Shown here piece by piece: positions 10,436-20,906 of a DNA stretch of 64,000 nucleotides. The position numbers were made by a program, and so were the translations under genes. Source of the stretch: Paraconiothyrium sp. Pb-2020 (Eukaryota > Ascomycota > Dothideomycetes > Pleosporales > Didymosphaeriaceae); assembly GCA_022419385.1 (NCBI GenBank), contig JAJUBI010000001.1:1922001-1986000 (forward strand), given 5' to 3'. Position 1 is the first letter of the stretch, and the number at the start of each line of letters is the position of its first letter. Below the pieces are notes generated by a model. That model was not told the DNA's origin. It was given only the letters and a program-made list of their open reading frames with translations, and did not search any database.

Positions 10436-12319
10436 ATGGCTCTTCTTCGACGCTACGGCACCTACCTCGCCCTCTCTGCAGGCTTCCTGTTCTTCCTCTA
10501 CCAGCTAAGCTTCCCCTATGAGCCTGGACAAGGCCCGCCCACCGAGGGTGCCGTGAGGCCTGAGCACCACGACTACAAGTCCTATGACTGGGCAAAGATC
10601 CCCATGCACTATCCTGTCAAGGACATGACGCCGCTGCCCAATGATGCTCCGAGATCACTCCCCCGCGTGCAGCACGACTTCAAGAACGAACCGACGACTT
10701 CGAAGCAGATCCGCGAATCGAGACAGGCAGAAGTCAAGAAGCAGTTCTTGAAATGCTGGAACAACTATCGCGCCAAGGCCTGGATGCACGACGAACTCAC
10801 CCCAATCGCCGGTGGGTACACAGACGACTTTGGAGGATGGGCAGCTACTCTCGTCGACAGCTTGGACACACTGTGGATCATGGGTGCCAGAGAAGAGTTC
10901 ATCTCGGCGATCAAGGATGTTGAGGCTATCAATTTTGGCCACACCAACATGGATAAGGTCAACATGTTTGAAACCAATATTCGACACCTGGGCGGGCTGC
11001 TTTCAGCCTGGGAACTTAGCCGGGAGGACCGTATCCTGAACAAAGCGAAAGAGATCGGCGAGATGCTTTACCATGCATTCGACACGCCCAACAACATGCC
11101 TCTTACTCGCTGGGACTTCCACAAAGCAGGCCAGGGCGAGAAGCAAGACGCCGAGGAAAACGTACTCATTGCCGAACTGGGCTCCTTCACATTGGAGTTC
11201 GTCCGCCTCTCTCAGGCAACAGGCGACCCAAAGTGGTTTGATGCGGCGAATCGTGTCGTGAAGGTGCTCGAGAAGGATCAAATGAAGACAAGGCTGCCTG
11301 GCATGTGGCCCATAGTCGTTAACCCCAGAAGAGCCGATCTCACACAGGATACTGGCTTCTCACTCGGTTCCATGGCAGACTCAGCCTACGAATACCTACC
11401 AAAGGCGTACGCGCTTCTTGGTGGTGTTGATAGCACATACAAGAGCATGTACGAAAAGGCAATGGACGCTGCCGTCAAATACACTCTCTATCGCCCTATG
11501 GTCCCTGGAGATCCTGACATGCTCGGCACAGGCTTTGTCCGCTCCGAGGAGGGCAAGGCATACTTGAATCCCGAGTTCCAGCACCTGTCTTGCTACGCTG
11601 GAGGTATGTTCGCTTTGGGAGGAAAGCTTTTCGACAAGAGCGACCACGTTTCGATTGGTCGCAAGCTCACGGATACTTGCGTATGGGCATACAAGTCATC
11701 TCCCGCTGGCATCATGCCCGAGGTTTCGCATCTTTACAAGTGCGAGAACATGACCGACTGCAAGTGGGATGAAAAGAAATGGAAAGACGAGGTAGCTTCC
11801 CGTGCCAACCTTAACAACGAAAAAGACACAACGCAGAACATCGCTGGCCTTCGTCTACCCAAAGGATTCACAGCGATCGGTGATAGGCGTTACGTACTAC
11901 GCCCCGAAGCAATCGAGAGTGTCTTCATCATGTATCGCCTTACGGGCGAGCAAAGCTGGCAGGCTGCAGGGTGGGATATGTGGACCGCGATTATGAAGGC
12001 CACAGACACCGATATAGGAAATTCGGCGCTCCAGGATGTGTCAGCTGAAAGACCACCCAGGGCGGATTCCATGGAGGTGAGTTGAGATGATTTGTGGTGC
12101 TCAACGCAATTTGTTAACTGATCTAGTCCTTCTGGATGGCGGAAACACTGAAATACTTCTATCTCCTCTTTTCTGATCACAATACTATTTCTCTCGATGA
12201 CTACGGTAAGTCCAGTCCGAGCCTCATGCCGGGTAGCTTGGAATGCGTCCTTATTTGACTTAGTATTCAATACCGAAGCGCATCCGTTCCGAATACCCAA
12301 ACCGTCAGACAGCAAGTAG
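10436..12319 (+). CDS. Mannosyl-oligosaccharide alpha-1,2-mannosidase, class I (GH47)
   Basis: Three exons: 10436-12076, 12127-12205 and 12264-12319; 591 aa. It trims alpha-1,2-linked mannose from N-glycans in the ER/Golgi. An N-terminal signal anchor (about residues 10-23, LALSAGFLFFLYQLSF) makes it a type II membrane protein with a lumenal catalytic domain. GH47 landmarks in order: TDDFGGWAATLVDSLDTLWIMG (quoted piecewise, residues ~130-150), FETNIRHLGGLLSAW, the cysteine-containing LSCYAGGMF, MPEVSHLYKC, LRPEAIES, and the calcium-site motif VFNTEAHP close to the C-terminus, which is reached only after both introns are removed. Complete domain, normal length. ER versus Golgi subtype cannot be fixed from the sequence alone. 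Confidence 0.94.
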
Positions 12320-12358
12320 AACTTCAAGGCACCACGTTATGCACCTCTAGCCCGCAGC

Positions 12359-12487
12359 ATGGAGAAAGGATTCACAAACGGGACAGCCGCACAACTTGAA
12401 AGACCGGACAAGACGCCATGGTTAGGTTGGGTCATCACTGGTCTGGGCATTGCCGGTGTAGTAACGACGATCTGTCTACTTGATTAG
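12359..12487 (+). CDS. Possible 42-aa single-pass membrane peptide
   Basis: Begins 40 bases after the mannosidase stop codon. It encodes a polar N-terminal half and then one strongly hydrophobic segment (WLGWVITGLGIAGVVTTICL) ending two residues from the stop, the shape of a tail-anchored microprotein. It could equally be chance sequence inside the 3' UTR of the mannosidase mRNA. No homology known to me. Confidence 0.22.
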   Translation: MEKGFTNGTAAQLERPDKTPWLGWVITGLGIAGVVTTICLLD

Positions 12488-13130
12488 GAACTAAAACATG
12501 GGAAAATCCGATGCTGGTGGCGGAACAGCAAGTTGAAGCAAGGTTTGGGACGTAGATGGGAGCAAACGAGTGCATGGTGGGAAGAAGATATTAGTATTGA
12601 GGATGTGGTGAGCTTTTTCAAAAGCAACAGCTCGCAACAATCCCACCCAGCCGGCGGGCATCACACTAGCGGAGATCCGGCGCAGGGCCATGATCAAACA
12701 GCTACAGTTCAAGCAGGGTGCCGTATGAACTCGAACTAGAGGACATCGATCCTCAAGGGAGCGTGCAAATACCCAGAACATTCTCCTCCCCTCCCGTGTA
12801 GACTAAACATTACGCGGCGCCTGGACATTGTGCGGCACCAAATAATTCTGCGGTGCCTGGACTTGAGGACTCGGGACAACCGCTGAAGGCCCCTGATCAT
12901 GTCAGAGGGAGGGAAAAAAGGAGGGACCGGAGTATCAGGTATAATCAGGCATTGCTGGAGCTTTCGCTACTTGCATAACCCATCAAATCAAACAATTTGA
13001 TCGATATCGTTATCCTTTCGTCAAAAGAAAGACTCTGAAGATGCAATATAGCCCTCTGCTGAATACAATTAACAATTGTAAAACTACTTTTATTTGGGCT
13101 GTAAGTCTGAACACACTGACTGCATGACAA
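12488..13130. other. Intergenic, convergent 3' region of GH47 and TSR3
   Basis: 643 bases with rising AT content toward 13100. A 68-codon frame at 12533-12739 looks non-coding. Probably UTR and terminator sequence only. Confidence 0.45.
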
Positions 13131-14321
13131 TCAACCCCTCCGTCTATTGGGCGCGTTCAAATTTGCACTCGTGAACGTCGCAGTGACCTGATCTAGGGCC
13201 TTCCGTCTCTGTTTTCCCGTAATGCCTGTCCGATCAGTCGTAGGCTGCGCTGCCATGAAGCTATCGAAATCGTCGTCATCCTCACCTCCCTCAGGCGCAG
13301 ACCCGCTGTCGTCGTCACCCACAACCTTTGCTGCTAGAGCGTGCTCTGTCGCAGGTAGTCGCTCGGGTTGCTTCTTTTCAACTTCGTCTACGTCTTCCTT
13401 CGGTGTTGAATTTGCGAACGGCTTCGAGGCCAGAACGCGCCGCCGCAGCTCCGCCATTTCCTCCTCGTCATCATCTGACTCAGGTAGGTTATACGGATTC
13501 TGTGCAGCTCCTCCCTCTTCTGCCTCGCCGTTTTCGTCTTCCTCGTCATCGTCATCATCATCATCGTCATCAGAAAAGTCGATCTGCCGCCTGTTCATAT
13601 TCCCACCCGCCCAAATATCTTCTTCACCGACCTCCTTCTCTTCTCTGTCCTTCTGATATTCTTTCTCGAGCTTCGCCAACCACTTCTCCTCGGCCTTCTT
13701 GATCTCTTCCTCATTCGCGCACGCCGCGTACCGCTTCAACAACGCAGCATTAATGTCCAAAAACGCCTCTCCATATGAGAAGGTCGACAGTATGTCCTCA
13801 GCCCAGTCCGCATGCCCACAGATGTAATAGCACGCAGCAATGGCCTCCACACAATTCAAACGCCACGGCCTTCCGTAGTTGGTTTGGTTCGCGGCGACAA
13901 GGTACGGGAGTAACCTCGAACAGGGTCCCCCAATGCGCGAGAACGGGACTTCTTCGATGCGATTCCACGATGCTTCGACGACGGCGGCACCGTATTGTTC
14001 GAGAAGAGGCGCATCTTCCCGCGACACAATCTTCTTCCCTTTCGGAGAGATGACTACGCCCGCAAACTTCTGGCCCACATGCAGTTCGCGCAATAGACCA
14101 AGGCGCATGAGACGTTTGCCGGAGCAGCGCTTCGCGTCGCAGTGGCCGAGGTCCCAGCACGCGGGCTTGGGGGCTTTGGAGGGGTGGGGGGCGGAAGCGT
14201 CAGCGGCATGGTTGTCGTTTTCGTGGTCAGAGCCGGAGGTGCGGCGAGGAGGTGGTGGGCGGTTGCGGGGCGCGATTTTGTGCTTGTTATTGGATTTGAA
14301 GTCTTTCTTGTGGCGTACCAT
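13131..14321 (-). CDS. TSR3: 18S rRNA aminocarboxypropyltransferase Tsr3
   Basis: Single exon, 396 aa. Tsr3 transfers the 3-amino-3-carboxypropyl group of S-adenosylmethionine onto the hypermodified uridine of 18S rRNA during late 40S maturation in the cytoplasm. The diagnostic stretch CWDLGHCDAKRCSGKRL lies near residue 55-75, followed by the conserved LLPYLVAANQTNYGRP and LNCVEAIAACYYICG core and FSYGEAFLDIN. The C-terminal ~180 residues are a low-complexity tail with a long Asp/Glu run (encoded near 13520-13580), usual in fungal orthologues. The N-terminus is basic (MVRHKKDFKSNNKHK). It is divergent to the Sec14-like gene. Confidence 0.95.
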   Translation of the reverse strand: MVRHKKDFKSNNKHKIAPRNRPPPPRRTSGSDHENDNHAADASAPHPSKAPKPACWDLGHCDAKRCSGKRLMRLGLLRELHVGQKFAGVVISPKGKKIVSREDAPLLEQYGAAVVEASWNRIEEVPFSRIGGPCSRLLPYLVAANQTNYGRPWRLNCVEAIAACYYICGHADWAEDILSTFSYGEAFLDINAALLKRYAACANEEEIKKAEEKWLAKLEKEYQKDREEKEVGEEDIWAGGNMNRRQIDFSDDDDDDDDDEEDENGEAEEGGAAQNPYNLPESDDDEEEMAELRRRVLASKPFANSTPKEDVDEVEKKQPERLPATEHALAAKVVGDDDSGSAPEGGEDDDDFDSFMAAQPTTDRTGITGKQRRKALDQVTATFTSANLNAPNRRRG

Positions 14322-14938
14322 GGTGGGCGGAGTGTGGACAAATTGCGTGGGAGAAGTAGGTGGGAGATGGAACGGACGAGGGAAGTGATTGGGGCAAGGG
14401 GCGAATGTGATGGTTGTTGTGCAAGTGGTGTATATGACGAAGTGATGGAAATGTGTTTATCGATAAGCAACTTTGTTCGCACAATGCACGTGCTAGGCCC
14501 TTCACCGCGGAGCGCAAAGTGTGAAGAGACATGCACTCCTCACACTGCATGCTGTTGATGCCTTTGGATGCGGCCACTTCGTCTTGCTTCGACTACGCAG
14601 ACTGAGGCTTGGGAAAGACTAGGGTCGTCAGTCCTAGTCTCGGATGAGGCCTCGAAGGTACACGAGAGGCCGAAGTCTGCACGGATGTACGTTTTGCGGA
14701 CTTCCGCGCGCTCGCCGAGCCGGTTCATTTGGATTCGGCCGGCATAAGCAGACGCCGATAGTGCGCTACGACTAAACTCATTGCATCACTGAGCTGCCGC
14801 TACCCGCCGCAGGGCGCTCACTATTCCACAATTTCAGATCAACATGACGCCCTAAACTAACCTTATATCCTCTACATCCTCTCCTATACGAGTCGCGTTC
14901 CTCTGATCCATCTATCCCTCCCTGAGCCTACGGTCGCC
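14322..14938. promoter_or_regulatory. Divergent promoter, TSR3 and Sec14-like gene
   Basis: 617 bases between divergent starts. The right end (14840-14935) is pyrimidine-rich, as expected upstream of a fungal start site. No TATA box or repeat recognised. Confidence 0.5.
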
Positions 14939-16748
14939 ATGGCAGACCTTACCCGCATCGAGTCGTTCCAATACCCGTCAGGGCATTTTGCGCACCTTTC
15001 AGACAACCAGCAGGCACAGCTCGATGAATTCAAACGCATATCCCGGGAGCAAGGGTACTACACGCCTGCCAGCGCAGACGGAACAACACAGGCGAGTCAC
15101 GACGATGAGACTTTGCTGTGAGCATCATGAGCTACCAAAGGCGCGGGGTACTGACTGTCCAGGCGCTTCCTCCGTGCGCGTCGTTTCGTCCCCACCGAGG
15201 CCTTCAAGCAGTTCAAGGGCACGGAGGACTGGCGCAAAGAACACGGCATCAATGACCTGTTCTTTGACATCGAAGTAGACGAGTTCGAGGCGACGCGCAG
15301 ATTGGTATGCCAGATCCTAGCTCGTTGCGCAAGGCTGAAGCTGACGGTGACAGTATCCGCAATGGCTCGGTCGACGCGACAAGCGCGGCATCCCAGTCTA
15401 CCTTTTCGAAGTTGCGCCGCTCAATTCGAAGAACATCTCTTCCTACGAGAAAGAGCTGAAGAACGCGAAGACGACGTCACCAAAAGTAGCAACCAAGAAC
15501 CTCCGTCTCTTCGCGCTGTACGAGTCGCTAACGCGCTTCGTCCTACCTCTATGCTCCAATGTCGAACGAAGTCACCCGGAGACCCCAATCTCACAGAGTA
15601 ACAACATAGTTGACATCAGCGGAGTAGGCTTGAAGCAGTTTTGGAACCTGAAGGGGCACATGCAGGATGCATCCACTCTAGCGACGGCACACTACCCAGA
15701 GACACTGGACAGGATATTCATCATTGGCGCACCTGCATTCTTCCCTACAGTCTGGGGCTGGGTCAAGCGCTGGTTCGACCCTATCACCGTGTCCAAGATC
15801 TTCATCCTCTCACCCACGAACGTCCTGCCAACCCTGACTCAGTACATTGACATCGACAACATCCCCAAGAAGTATGGCGGCAACTTGGACTTCGAATGGG
15901 GCCAGATGCCGAATCTCGAGCCGGACATAGACGCAGCGATCAGGTGGGAGAATCCCAATATACAAAATGGCAAGAACACATTGCCAATTGGGCCGATTGC
16001 ATGGGAAAGTGGCGAGAACGGTGAGCTCAAAGCTGTAGCCGTAGGCCAAGAAAACGGACAACATCGACACAAAACCATCTTCACCATCCCCAAGCCCATA
16101 AACGGCAAGACCACTTCGAGCATACCTGTAGTCAACACCCCCATTACTGAGAAAGAACTTGCCCTTACAACGGTCGGGACGTACACGCAACCCGCCGATT
16201 CCGAAGTTCCCAACCCCGACACCCCGAGCCCGCCCTCCGATAGCCCCACACCTTCTTCCACTCCCAAGGTCACTCCCCAGGCTGACACGTCAGACCTGCC
16301 CATCCGTGGGGGTACCTCAGATACGCGCTACGAGCAGCAAACACATACCTACGCCTCAGGTCAACTCGCAGAAGGCACACCCGAAGCCGCGGTGAACGAC
16401 CACGGCTACGGCGATAAGACCGTAACCATGGAGCCTATCACCGTGGGACAGGCGCCCAAGGACGTAACAGTGCAATCTGAGGAACCTCCTGCCCCGGGGT
16501 ACCTTGACCAGGCGAAGTCTCTAGCTGCGTCTGCCACAGCGACGGTTACGTCGACGGTAGGCTCGGCGGCGGGTGCGATGACGGGGCTTGTAGGCGGAAA
16601 CGGGGAGAGAGTGGAGGAAAAGGCGGAGGAGAAGAAGCCGGAGAAGAGCGAGGAGGAGAAGAGGTTAGATCGGCAGATTGATGGGAAGGGTGAGCCTGCT
16701 GTGGAAGGTTTTTTGAGGGAGAAGGTTGTTACGGGGGCGCCGCAGTGA
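14939..16748 (+). CDS. Sec14-like CRAL-TRIO phosphatidylinositol-transfer protein
   Basis: Three exons: 14939-15117, 15163-15304 and 15354-16748; 571 aa. The N-terminal CRAL-TRIO-N helices span exon 1 and 2 (LLRFLRARRFVPTEAFKQF), followed by the lipid-binding CRAL-TRIO domain: RGIPVYLFEV, NIVDISGVGLKQFWNLKGH, HYPETLDRIFIIGAPAFF, KYGGNLDFEWG. Such proteins move phosphatidylinositol and phosphatidylcholine between membranes and support Golgi trafficking. After about residue 300 comes a Pro/Ser/Thr-rich and then Glu/Lys-rich extension absent from yeast Sec14 itself but common in filamentous fungal paralogues; a hydrophobic Ala/Thr stretch with glycines near residues 510-530 may bind membrane. 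Introns are 45 and 49 nt. Confidence 0.92.
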
Positions 16749-19046
16749 ACTTTGATACATTGAGAAGGACGGAGACATGCTAGCAGTCAATACGAGGAAA
16801 GCGCTTCGTACTTCGTAGGGAGAGTGCGATTTGACCTATGCATACCGGCCTACTTTTGGTGGAGACTATGCTGGGACTTAAAGTTGCCTTGAGGGCCTCA
16901 GTTTCCATCTCTGTCGCCCATACTGAGAACGCCGTAAAATTACTTCGACGTGCGAAACTTTAGCTACATTTTCACGCAAAGTGGTTAGGCATACTTCTTC
17001 ACGTATGTCTTCTGCACCTGCACTTCACTCTCCAAAAGAGAACTACATCATAGGATGAGCCAGTGCAACAGCGTTTCTTCTCACCTGCGGCATTTCAACG
17101 GGACCCTACGCTTCAAATCCACTTCATTTGAGAATCAGTTCTTCTCAGTAGGGCTTGAGCAGCGAATGCTTTCATCGCTAAACTACCAGCACACAAAAAT
17201 GCCTGGGTGCATGTCTCGAGATGTTGACCGTTCAATGTCCGAATTTGCATTCGGATATATGGGTACTAAACCGCTATAAACAAGTGTCCAATCTACATGC
17301 AATTGTTTCCAAATCGCGATTCAGCACAGCTCATCTCAGGTCAACACAATTTCCAGGGTGAGAGTTGGTTAGTCATGCATATTTGTCTTCTCTCTGCGAT
17401 GTAGCTCAACAAGTGCATGCACAATTGAGAACTCGATATAAAAAACGGGTGATGTTCTTGCTGCAGCGATATCAAAAGGCTGGAGACAGGGTAGATGTTC
17501 TGAAGAGTGTTGAGTGTTATGTGAAAATCGTACCTGGTTCGAGCAGAACGCTCGAACGCAGCTGGGCGGCAGTTTTCGGTCTTTAATGTATCCACCATAG
17601 CTCACACAATGTTGCGAATTGTTGCCCATATTGACTAACAAGATGAATGTTCTGCCAGTTGTACCAAGACATAGAACAACCTTGAGTAGTGTGACACGAG
17701 TGAAGTTCTTGTGGGGATTGGGTTTATCACTCGGTTCCATACACAGCGCCAAGACTACACTGCACTGATCCAATACAGTTACGATGTCCCTGAAATGTGC
17801 CCTTCAAGCATACCGTGGAGCACTCATTTACATAGGGGTTCCATTGACGTAATCTTGATGCACGTAGAGCGTGCCTCAACGTATCATTATCTTGAAGTTG
17901 TCGCCTTACGCACAGCGAGACTTTATCGGAGCCATTCACCTCTACAGTATCCGAGGTTCCGTCCCATCCGGCCGAGAAGCTGGTAGCACAATAATCCAAG
18001 CCCACCTCGTGTAACAGGTACATTGGGGGCCCAAATGTACACTGAGTGGCACCGAACAGTAAGACTACACAGGGGATGTGCCAGTCCGTTTTGATCTCAT
18101 CTTGGTTGCGTATGGCAGGTACGCTAGCGCACCATGGTCGGAAGACTAGGCATAGCTCACCGTCGCGCCTCTCGTATTCCAAAACTAAGGGAACATTTTG
18201 GAGCACAGACAAAGGCCCGACCTCGCGTGCTGCAAGCCCCGCTCCCTTCTGTGTAATGCGGGTGTGAGGCGGCCGGGAGATCATGCAGCCTAGAGAGTAC
18301 AAGCACTATGGCGGGTCGCACGCTAAGTGCCCGTCTCGGGCCTGGGTCCCGTTGGGGTTGTACCCGTCACACGTGGGCGTTATGTCGCGTAAATTAAGCC
18401 ATGCCTCTGCGGCCTCTCGAGGGACTTTCGGTCCGACATGGTAATGCAGGGAAGGAGATGATTGTTGAAGCGAGCTGAACAACGTTGGAAGATGCGTCCA
18501 TTCTTGCGTAGGCGAGATGGAGCAGTACTTTAGGCATGTATATGTCAACAGGCCTGGCCGATTGGACTAAAGTCGGAAGATCATGAGGATGCTCGAGGTG
18601 GCTCCGATTGGACAGATGTCGGTTACAGGGTACGCGAGACGCGGAGGGATTGAAATCATTGTGGCTTCGAATAGTTCATCCTTAGCTTGTTGGCACCGGA
18701 ACGTAAGCTTTTTGGCCCATGCTTTCATTTGGAGCAACGTAGAATGAAGTGACCCCGTTGGCGATATTGCGCAAGCAGAAGTCAAGGGAAGCCAGGGTAG
18801 ATTCGCCTGGTTGAACAGACACAAAGTCATCGTTCACGATATAGTCCAGAATAGGCCGAGTAAGTGAGGAGGGAGGCAAAAGCCAACTCCGTGGTATAAT
18901 AATTGACTATCGATCTACGTGATCCACCACAATCAATGAGGCTTCTCACTATTACGTACACAACATCACACTCATGCAGTCGGCATCTCATCCCACCGTT
19001 CCAGCGTGAACCCGATCGTAACGCGTTATACGTGAGGCAAGCAAGC
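16749..19046. other. 2.3-kb intergenic region, no supported gene
   Basis: Lies between the convergent Sec14-like and hexose-transporter genes. Several open frames (for example 17369-17773 and 17727-18302, minus strand) have no recognisable domain, and their amino-acid composition is poor. No terminal repeats, poly-A retrotransposon tail or RNA gene seen. May hold UTRs and decayed sequence. Confidence 0.4.
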
Positions 19047-20771
19047 TTAGACCTCGGACTTGGGCTCGTGGACCTCCTTGGTCGAGACAGGGACTTCGAT
19101 GTGCTTTTCGGCAAGATGCATCTCGGCGGCGAAAGTGGAGTGCGGTTTCCATTTCCTAGACGTACGGGGGGTGCTTTCCTCGAGCATCTTATCGACTTGC
19201 TCAAGAGTTAGGCCCTTTGTCTCAGGGACGAAGAAGAAGGCAAACAGGAAGGAGATGACGCAGAGTCCGCCCCACATGAAGAACACCTTGGAGCCCAGCT
19301 TCGCAGAGTGCGGCTGGTCAGCGACAAGATAGGGGGTGATGACACCAATGATGCAGTTCCAGAACCAGTTGGAGGCAGTGGAGAGACCGACACCGCGGGA
19401 ACGGATGGTGAGGGGGAAGACTTCACCGATGACGATCCAGGCGCAGGGACCCCACGTGGTGGCGAAAGAGGCGATGTTCAAGCAGATGAAGGCAATCATG
19501 GCGCGAGTGGCGTTGGGGTTGTTGTTCTCTGCCTTTCCAGCAGTGACACCAATGATGGCGACGATGAACTGGAAGATGACCATGAGAGCAGCACCAAAGA
19601 CCAGCAAGTTACGGCGACCAATCTTCTCAACCATAACAAAGGAGAAGGGAGTGGACAAGACGTTGACGAGGGTTGTAACAAGCGAGATCAAGAAGGGGTT
19701 GCTGATGGTGCCAAGCTGTTTGAAGAAGATGGGACCGAAGTAGAAGATGAAGTTGATACCAGTCAGCTGCTGCATCATCTGCAAGACTATGCCAAGCGTA
19801 GTGCGGCGAGCGTTGGAAGATGGCGAGCTGATCTTGCCCTCGAAGCAAGATTTCCACGAGCCAAGGTAGCTGGTCTGGGGAATGATGGACATCTCGTACT
19901 CGTGGTTGGCGATGATCTCGGCAAGTTCGTCCTGGATGTATTCGGAGTCAACTGGCTGACCACGGACGCGGGCGAGAGCGGCGGCGGCCTTGTCGAGCTT
20001 GCCCTTCTTGACGAAGAAACGGGGGGAGTCGGGAAGCAGAACAAGACCAGTACCGAGGATGATAGCCCACAGGAACTGTACGGCGATAGGGATACGGTAC
20101 GAACCGGTGTCCTTGCGGGCCTGGGTCGAGTAGACGACGCAGTTGGCAAGCAGGATACCGATGGTAATGCAGAATTGGTAGCCAGCCACGACGGCGCCGC
20201 GAACCTTGCGAGGAGCAATCTCGGACATGTACCTATGCAAGTTAGCGGCGGAGCAGTGCAAGGCTCAAGAGTGTACTCACAAGATGACAATGGACGAGAT
20301 GAAACCGACACCGAAACCAGCAATAAGACGGCCGGCAACCATGACGCCCAGACCGGTGGAAGCGGTCTCGAGAATACCACCGACAACGAAGATGAGGCAG
20401 CCAATGATGATGGTCAGACGACGACCAATGAAGTCGGCAATATCACCAGCCATGATGGCACCGAAGAAGGTACCGGCAGACAGAATGGAGGTGGTCAGAG
20501 AGACTTGGGATGGAGCAACAACAAAGTTCTTTGTATAGTCGTCGAGGGCCTTGCCAGTCAGGCCGGTGTCCTCTGGGTAGTCGAGGCCGGTGTACTGTTT
20601 GATGAAGTAGGGCATGGCGAGGACACCACCCATCCAACCAGTGTCATATCCGAAGAAGATGCCTCCAAAAGCGGCGAAAGCGACAATGAGGTAGGCCCTC
20701 ACCGTGACGGGCGCCTCGACGCGATTGACATCGGTGGTGCCGGTGACGGCAACAACTCCACCACCAGGCAT
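19047..20771 (-). CDS. MFS hexose transporter (sugar porter family)
   Basis: Two exons, 20771-20281 and 20232-19047 (intron 20280-20233, phase 2), 558 aa. Plasma-membrane proton-sugar symporter or facilitator of the HXT/STP type. Twelve hydrophobic segments can be traced. Family signatures in order: GGIFFGYDTGWMGGVLAMP in helix 1, DFIGRR after helix 2, GRLIAGFGVGFIS, the YMSEIAPRKVRGA that spans the intron junction, PDSPRFF in the central loop, LQQLTG-like MMQQLTGINFIFYFGP in helix 7, and PETKGLTLEQVD after helix 12. Start chosen at MPGGGVVAV; the frame continues upstream to another ATG at 20909, but that extension looks like leader sequence. Substrate range cannot be read; glucose is most likely. 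Confidence 0.93.
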
Positions 20772-20898
20772 GGCTGCAGATGTGTGCTGAGATGGGAGTA
20801 AAGAAGAGGAGGACGGGTAGGCAGGCCCCGGTCGCGAGAAGGGAACTGAGGAAGCTTGAAAGGCCTTGGACGAGCAGCCAGCAGGTGCAGGGCGTGTT

Positions 20899-20906
20899 CC
20901 TTTTAA
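20899..20906 (-). promoter_or_regulatory. TATA-like element of the hexose transporter
   Basis: TTAAAAGG on the minus strand, about 130 bases upstream of the chosen ATG at 20771. If it is the TATA box, translation from the upstream ATG at 20909 is impossible, which supports the shorter start. Confidence 0.35.

Noticed and set aside
17727..18302. 191-codon minus-strand frame in the 16.7-19 kb gap
   Set aside because: No recognisable motif, poor start context, and no splice partner; insufficient support.
19308..20801. 497-codon plus-strand open frame
   Set aside because: It lies exactly antisense to the hexose transporter and its Gly/Asp/Glu-rich composition mirrors hydrophobic codons on the other strand; a shadow frame.
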